From assembly GCF_014596085.1 (NCBI RefSeq), contig NZ_JACCJY010000013.1:1-64000 (forward strand): 64,000 nucleotides of DNA, given 5' to 3'. A model generated the notes under the pieces. That model saw nothing but the letters and a program-made list of their open reading frames with translations. It did not search any database and was not told where the DNA came from. The stretch comes from Azospirillum tabaci. GTDB taxonomy: Bacteria; Pseudomonadota; Alphaproteobacteria; Azospirillales; Azospirillaceae. Made by a program: the position numbers and the translations under genes. Shown here piece by piece: positions 61,308 through 64,000 of the stretch. Positions within the stretch are counted from its first letter, which is position 1; each line of letters starts with the position of its first letter.

Positions 61308-64000
61308 ATGAGCGACGAGTTTCTTTTCGCCGACGACGAGCCGGGCATCGAGGCCGAGACGGCGAAGGAAGCGGCGCCGGAGCCCGCCGATCCTTGGATC
61401 ATCCTGATCGTCGACGACGATCCGGCCATCCACGCGACCACCAAGATGGTGCTGCGCGGCTTCACCTTTGAAGGACGCCCCGCGCAGTTCCTGTCCGCCG
61501 GAACCGCGGCCGAGGCGCGCAGCCTGCTGGAGCAGAATCCGGCCATCGCCGTGGTGCTCCTGGACGTGGTGATGGAATCCGACGACGCCGGCCTTCGGCT
61601 GGTGCGCATGATCCGCAGCGAGCTGAACAACCGGCGCGTCCGCATCATCCTGCGCACCGGCCAGCCGGGGCAGGCGCCGGAACGCGACGTCATCCTGAAC
61701 TACGACATCAACGACTACAAATCGAAGACGGAACTGACGGCGCAGAAACTGTACACCTCGGTCGTCGCCGCCCTGCGTGGCTATCAGGACATCACCGCCA
61801 TTGAGGAGCACCGCCGGGGGTTGGAGCGCATCCTGGACGCATCCTCCGCCCTGCTGGACAAGCGGACCATGGCGGAATTCGTCCGCGGCGCGGTGTCGAA
61901 GATCGCGGAGATCTGTCCGCCCTGCGACGGCATCGCCCTGTGCAGCCGCTGGACGGAGGAGGAAACCGGCGGCGCCGCGCGCGACCCGCTGGTGCTGGGG
62001 GCCAGCGGCATTCACGCGGCGGCGGAGGGCAAGCCGGTGCGCGCCGCCCTGCCGGCGGAGGCGGCGGAGGCGGTGACCCAGGCGCTGGCCGACGGGCGGA
62101 ACCGCTACGAGCGGGAGCGCAGCCTGCTGGTCTTCCGCTCCACTTCGCGGCACCACGACACGGTGTTCCACATCAGCCACCGGCGCCCCCTGACGGAGGA
62201 TGAACAGCGGCTGCTGGAGGTCTTCTGCTCCAAGGTCGCGGTCGGTTTCGACAACGTGCATCTCTATGAAGAGCTGACCGCGCTGAACCGCAACCTGGAA
62301 AGCCAAGTGGCCGACCGCACCCGCGAACTGGTCGCCGCGACCGAGGCGGCGGAGGCCGCGCGGTCGGAAGCGGAGGCTGCCAACCAGGCCAAGTCGCTGT
62401 TCCTGGCGACCATGAGCCACGAGATCCGCACCCCGATGAACGGCGTCCAGGGCATGCTGGAACTGCTGGAATACACGCCGCTGACTCCCGAGCAGCAGGA
62501 ATTGGTTTCCGTGGTGCGCGATTCGGCGGGGGCGCTGCTGACCATCATCAACGACATCCTGGATTTCTCGAAGATCGAGGCCGGGCGGCTGGATCTGGAG
62601 CGCGCTCCGGTGTCGCTGTCCGCGGTGGTGGAGGGCGTGGCCGAGACGCTGGCCCCGGCGGCGCGGCAGAAGGACCTGACGCTGGTCACCTACGTCGATC
62701 CCGACCTGCCGCCGCTGGTTATGGGCGATTCGGTGCGCATCCGGCAGGTGCTGTTCAACATCGCCGGCAACGCCGTGAAGTTCACCCCCTCCGGCTCGGT
62801 GCGCATCCGGGCTGAACTGGCACGGTTCGAGGACGGGCGGGCGACGATCCGGATCGCCGTGACCGACACCGGAATCGGCATCGCCAAGGAGGCGCAGGCC
62901 CAGCTGTTCCGTCCCTTCACCCAGGCCGAGGCTTCGACCACCCGGCGCTTCGGCGGGACGGGGCTGGGGCTGTCGATCTGCCGCCGTCTGGCCGAGCTGA
63001 TGGGCGGCGAGGTGGGCGTGGCGAGCGAACCGGGCCGCGGCTCCACCTTCTGGTTCACCTTCACCGCCGATCTCGCCCCGGACGGCGACGCCATGGGTGT
63101 CGCGGCTCCGCCTTTGGCCGGACTATCGGTGTTGCTCCTGGCGGCCGACGCGGAGGAACGGCGATTCCTCGCCCGCTACCTGAACACCGACGGCGCCGTG
63201 TTGCTGGATGCGCCGGACGCCATCGCGGGGATTCAGGCGCTGCCGCCCGGCACGCCTTGCGACGTCGTGCTCACCACCGCCGAGGGGGATTTGCAGGCGC
63301 TGGACGCCGCGGCGCCGGGGCTGGCGCGCGGACGGGTGTTGCTGGGCGGCCGTGGTGCCTTGATCGATGCGGTCGGGCTCGCCCGCCCGGTGCGCCGCGG
63401 TCATCTGGTGCGCGCCGTGCTGGCCGCCGCGGGCCGCGGGCCGGCGGTCGAGGCCGACACAGGGCATCCCGGACTGTCCACGGCTTCCTTGACGGGGGAC
63501 GGAGCGGCGTCCCCGCCACGCATCCTGGTGGCCGAGGATCATCCGACCAACCGGCAGGTCATCCAGCGGCAGCTCGCCCTGCTCGGCCAAGCGGCGGACC
63601 TGGCGGAGGACGGCGTCCAAGCCTTGGCCCTGTGGCGCAACGGCGATTACGCGCTTCTGCTGACCGACTGCCAGATGCCGGAGATGGACGGATTCGAGCT
63701 GACCCGGCTGATCCGTGCCGAAGAGGCGGCGAAAGGGCGTCCACGCCTGCCCATCATCGCGGTCACCGCCAACGCCATGGCCGGCGAGGCGCAACGCTGC
63801 CTGTCGGCGGGGATGGACGACGCCGTGTCGAAGCCGGTTGAGATCGGCCAACTGCGCCGCCTGCTGGACCGCCACCTGCCATCCAAGCCCGCGTCCGAAC
63901 CGGCGCCGGCTCCCTCCGCATCCACCGCGGCGCCGGCGGCCGGCTCCGACGCGCCGCCCATCGACGTGGGCGTTCTGGCGACGCTGTTCGACGGGGACAT
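61308..64000 (+). CDS. large hybrid histidine kinase, cut by window end
   Basis: At least 897 residues. Order: receiver 1 ([12 protein letters not shown]; phospho-Asp about 86 in [10 protein letters not shown]), DUF3369 ([20 protein letters not shown] onward, about 140-330), coiled region, HisKA ([12 protein letters not shown], His about 371), HATPase ([24 protein letters not shown]), a degenerate receiver without phospho-Asp (about 605-700), receiver 2 ([14 protein letters not shown]; Asp about 787 in [12 protein letters not shown]), and the start of a likely Hpt domain ([12 protein letters not shown]). No membrane segment, so it is cytoplasmic. GGAGGGAG precedes ATG 61308. The reading frame runs past the end of the window. 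Confidence 0.9.
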   Translation, partial: MSDEFLFADDEPGIEAETAKEAAPEPADPWIILIVDDDPAIHATTKMVLRGFTFEGRPAQFLSAGTAAEARSLLEQNPAIAVVLLDVVMESDDAGLRLVRMIRSELNNRRVRIILRTGQPGQAPERDVILNYDINDYKSKTELTAQKLYTSVVAALRGYQDITAIEEHRRGLERILDASSALLDKRTMAEFVRGAVSKIAEICPPCDGIALCSRWTEEETGGAARDPLVLGASGIHAAAEGKPVRAALPAEAAEAVTQALADGRNRYERERSLLVFRSTSRHHDTVFHISHRRPLTEDEQRLLEVFCSKVAVGFDNVHLYEELTALNRNLESQVADRTRELVAATEAAEAARSEAEAANQAKSLFLATMSHEIRTPMNGVQGMLELLEYTPLTPEQQELVSVVRDSAGALLTIINDILDFSKIEAGRLDLERAPVSLSAVVEGVAETLAPAARQKDLTLVTYVDPDLPPLVMGDSVRIRQVLFNIAGNAVKFTPSGSVRIRAELARFEDGRATIRIAVTDTGIGIAKEAQAQLFRPFTQAEASTTRRFGGTGLGLSICRRLAELMGGEVGVASEPGRGSTFWFTFTADLAPDGDAMGVAAPPLAGLSVLLLAADAEERRFLARYLNTDGAVLLDAPDAIAGIQALPPGTPCDVVLTTAEGDLQALDAAAPGLARGRVLLGGRGALIDAVGLARPVRRGHLVRAVLAAAGRGPAVEADTGHPGLSTASLTGDGAASPPRILVAEDHPTNRQVIQRQLALLGQAADLAEDGVQALALWRNGDYALLLTDCQMPEMDGFELTRLIRAEEAAKGRPRLPIIAVTANAMAGEAQRCLSAGMDDAVSKPVEIGQLRRLLDRHLPSKPASEPAPAPSASTAAPAAGSDAPPIDVGVLATLFDGD

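Overview
The window is high-GC alphaproteobacterial chromosomal DNA, with protein-level and layout features pointing to Azospirillum or a close relative in the Rhodospirillales. The clues are tandem phasins with polyhydroxybutyrate-type operators, many soluble and membrane chemoreceptors, an F0 operon in the order I-a-c-b'-b, a flagellin, and a complete respiratory formate dehydrogenase locus. The genus is an inference; no 16S or other marker is present. No prophage, insertion sequence or CRISPR array was seen. The DNA looks like core chromosome, dense and mostly in short operons.

Layout. 1-0.33 kb: 5' part of a flagellin gene (minus), cut by the window edge, behind a sigma54-like promoter. 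0.75-6 kb: RidA-like protein, FemAB-like acyltransferase, guanine deaminase, pentapeptide-repeat protein, class III CoA-transferase, DUF1508 protein. 6-8.7 kb: clpS-clpA. 9.1-10.9 kb: two phasin genes, each with the same pair of palindromic operators, then an Anbu-like proteasome-type hydrolase. 11.6-14.1 kb: lipoprotein and a D-Ala-D-Ala carboxypeptidase with a SPOR-like tail.

14.1-26.2 kb is a formate dehydrogenase region: tungstate uptake genes tupB-tupA (minus), then fdhD-mobA-DUF3305-DUF3306 (cofactor sulfuration and nucleotide addition), a TorD-like chaperone, a small Tat-signal protein, fdhA, fdhB, a small lipoprotein, fdhC, a PepSY-like periplasmic protein, and an exported WD40 protein. 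Together these import metal, build and insert the bis-MGD cofactor, export the enzyme by Tat, and connect it to the quinone pool.

26.4-30.2 kb: class II aldolase, a histidine kinase whose phospho-acceptor His is replaced by Gln, and a DODA-type dioxygenase. 30.3-33.7 kb: the F0 part of ATP synthase and a Sco protein. 33.8-37.2 kb: a small membrane protein, a Cache-MCP-hemerythrin receptor and PhoH, with an intrinsic terminator placed just ahead of phoH. 38-40 kb: minCDE. 40.3-45.3 kb: FG-GAP/UnbV protein, a split PAS + MCP aerotaxis-like pair, and a protein with an MCP signalling tip in front of a Cache-like domain. 45.4-50.4 kb: a translationally coupled dipeptide epimerase-cupin-class V PLP enzyme operon, glycosyltransferase, pterin dehydratase, UDG-like protein. 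50.4-54.5 kb: otsA-glk, a probable small RNA with an anti-Shine-Dalgarno motif, N-formylglutamate amidohydrolase, tRNA-Val(GAC). 54.6-64 kb: malate synthase G, RecD2-like helicase, double cold-shock-domain protein, Crp/Fnr regulator, and a large hybrid kinase that runs off the window end.

Most long antisense ORFs in this window are GC-driven shadows and are not annotated. Function calls rest on motifs read by eye; no database search was run.
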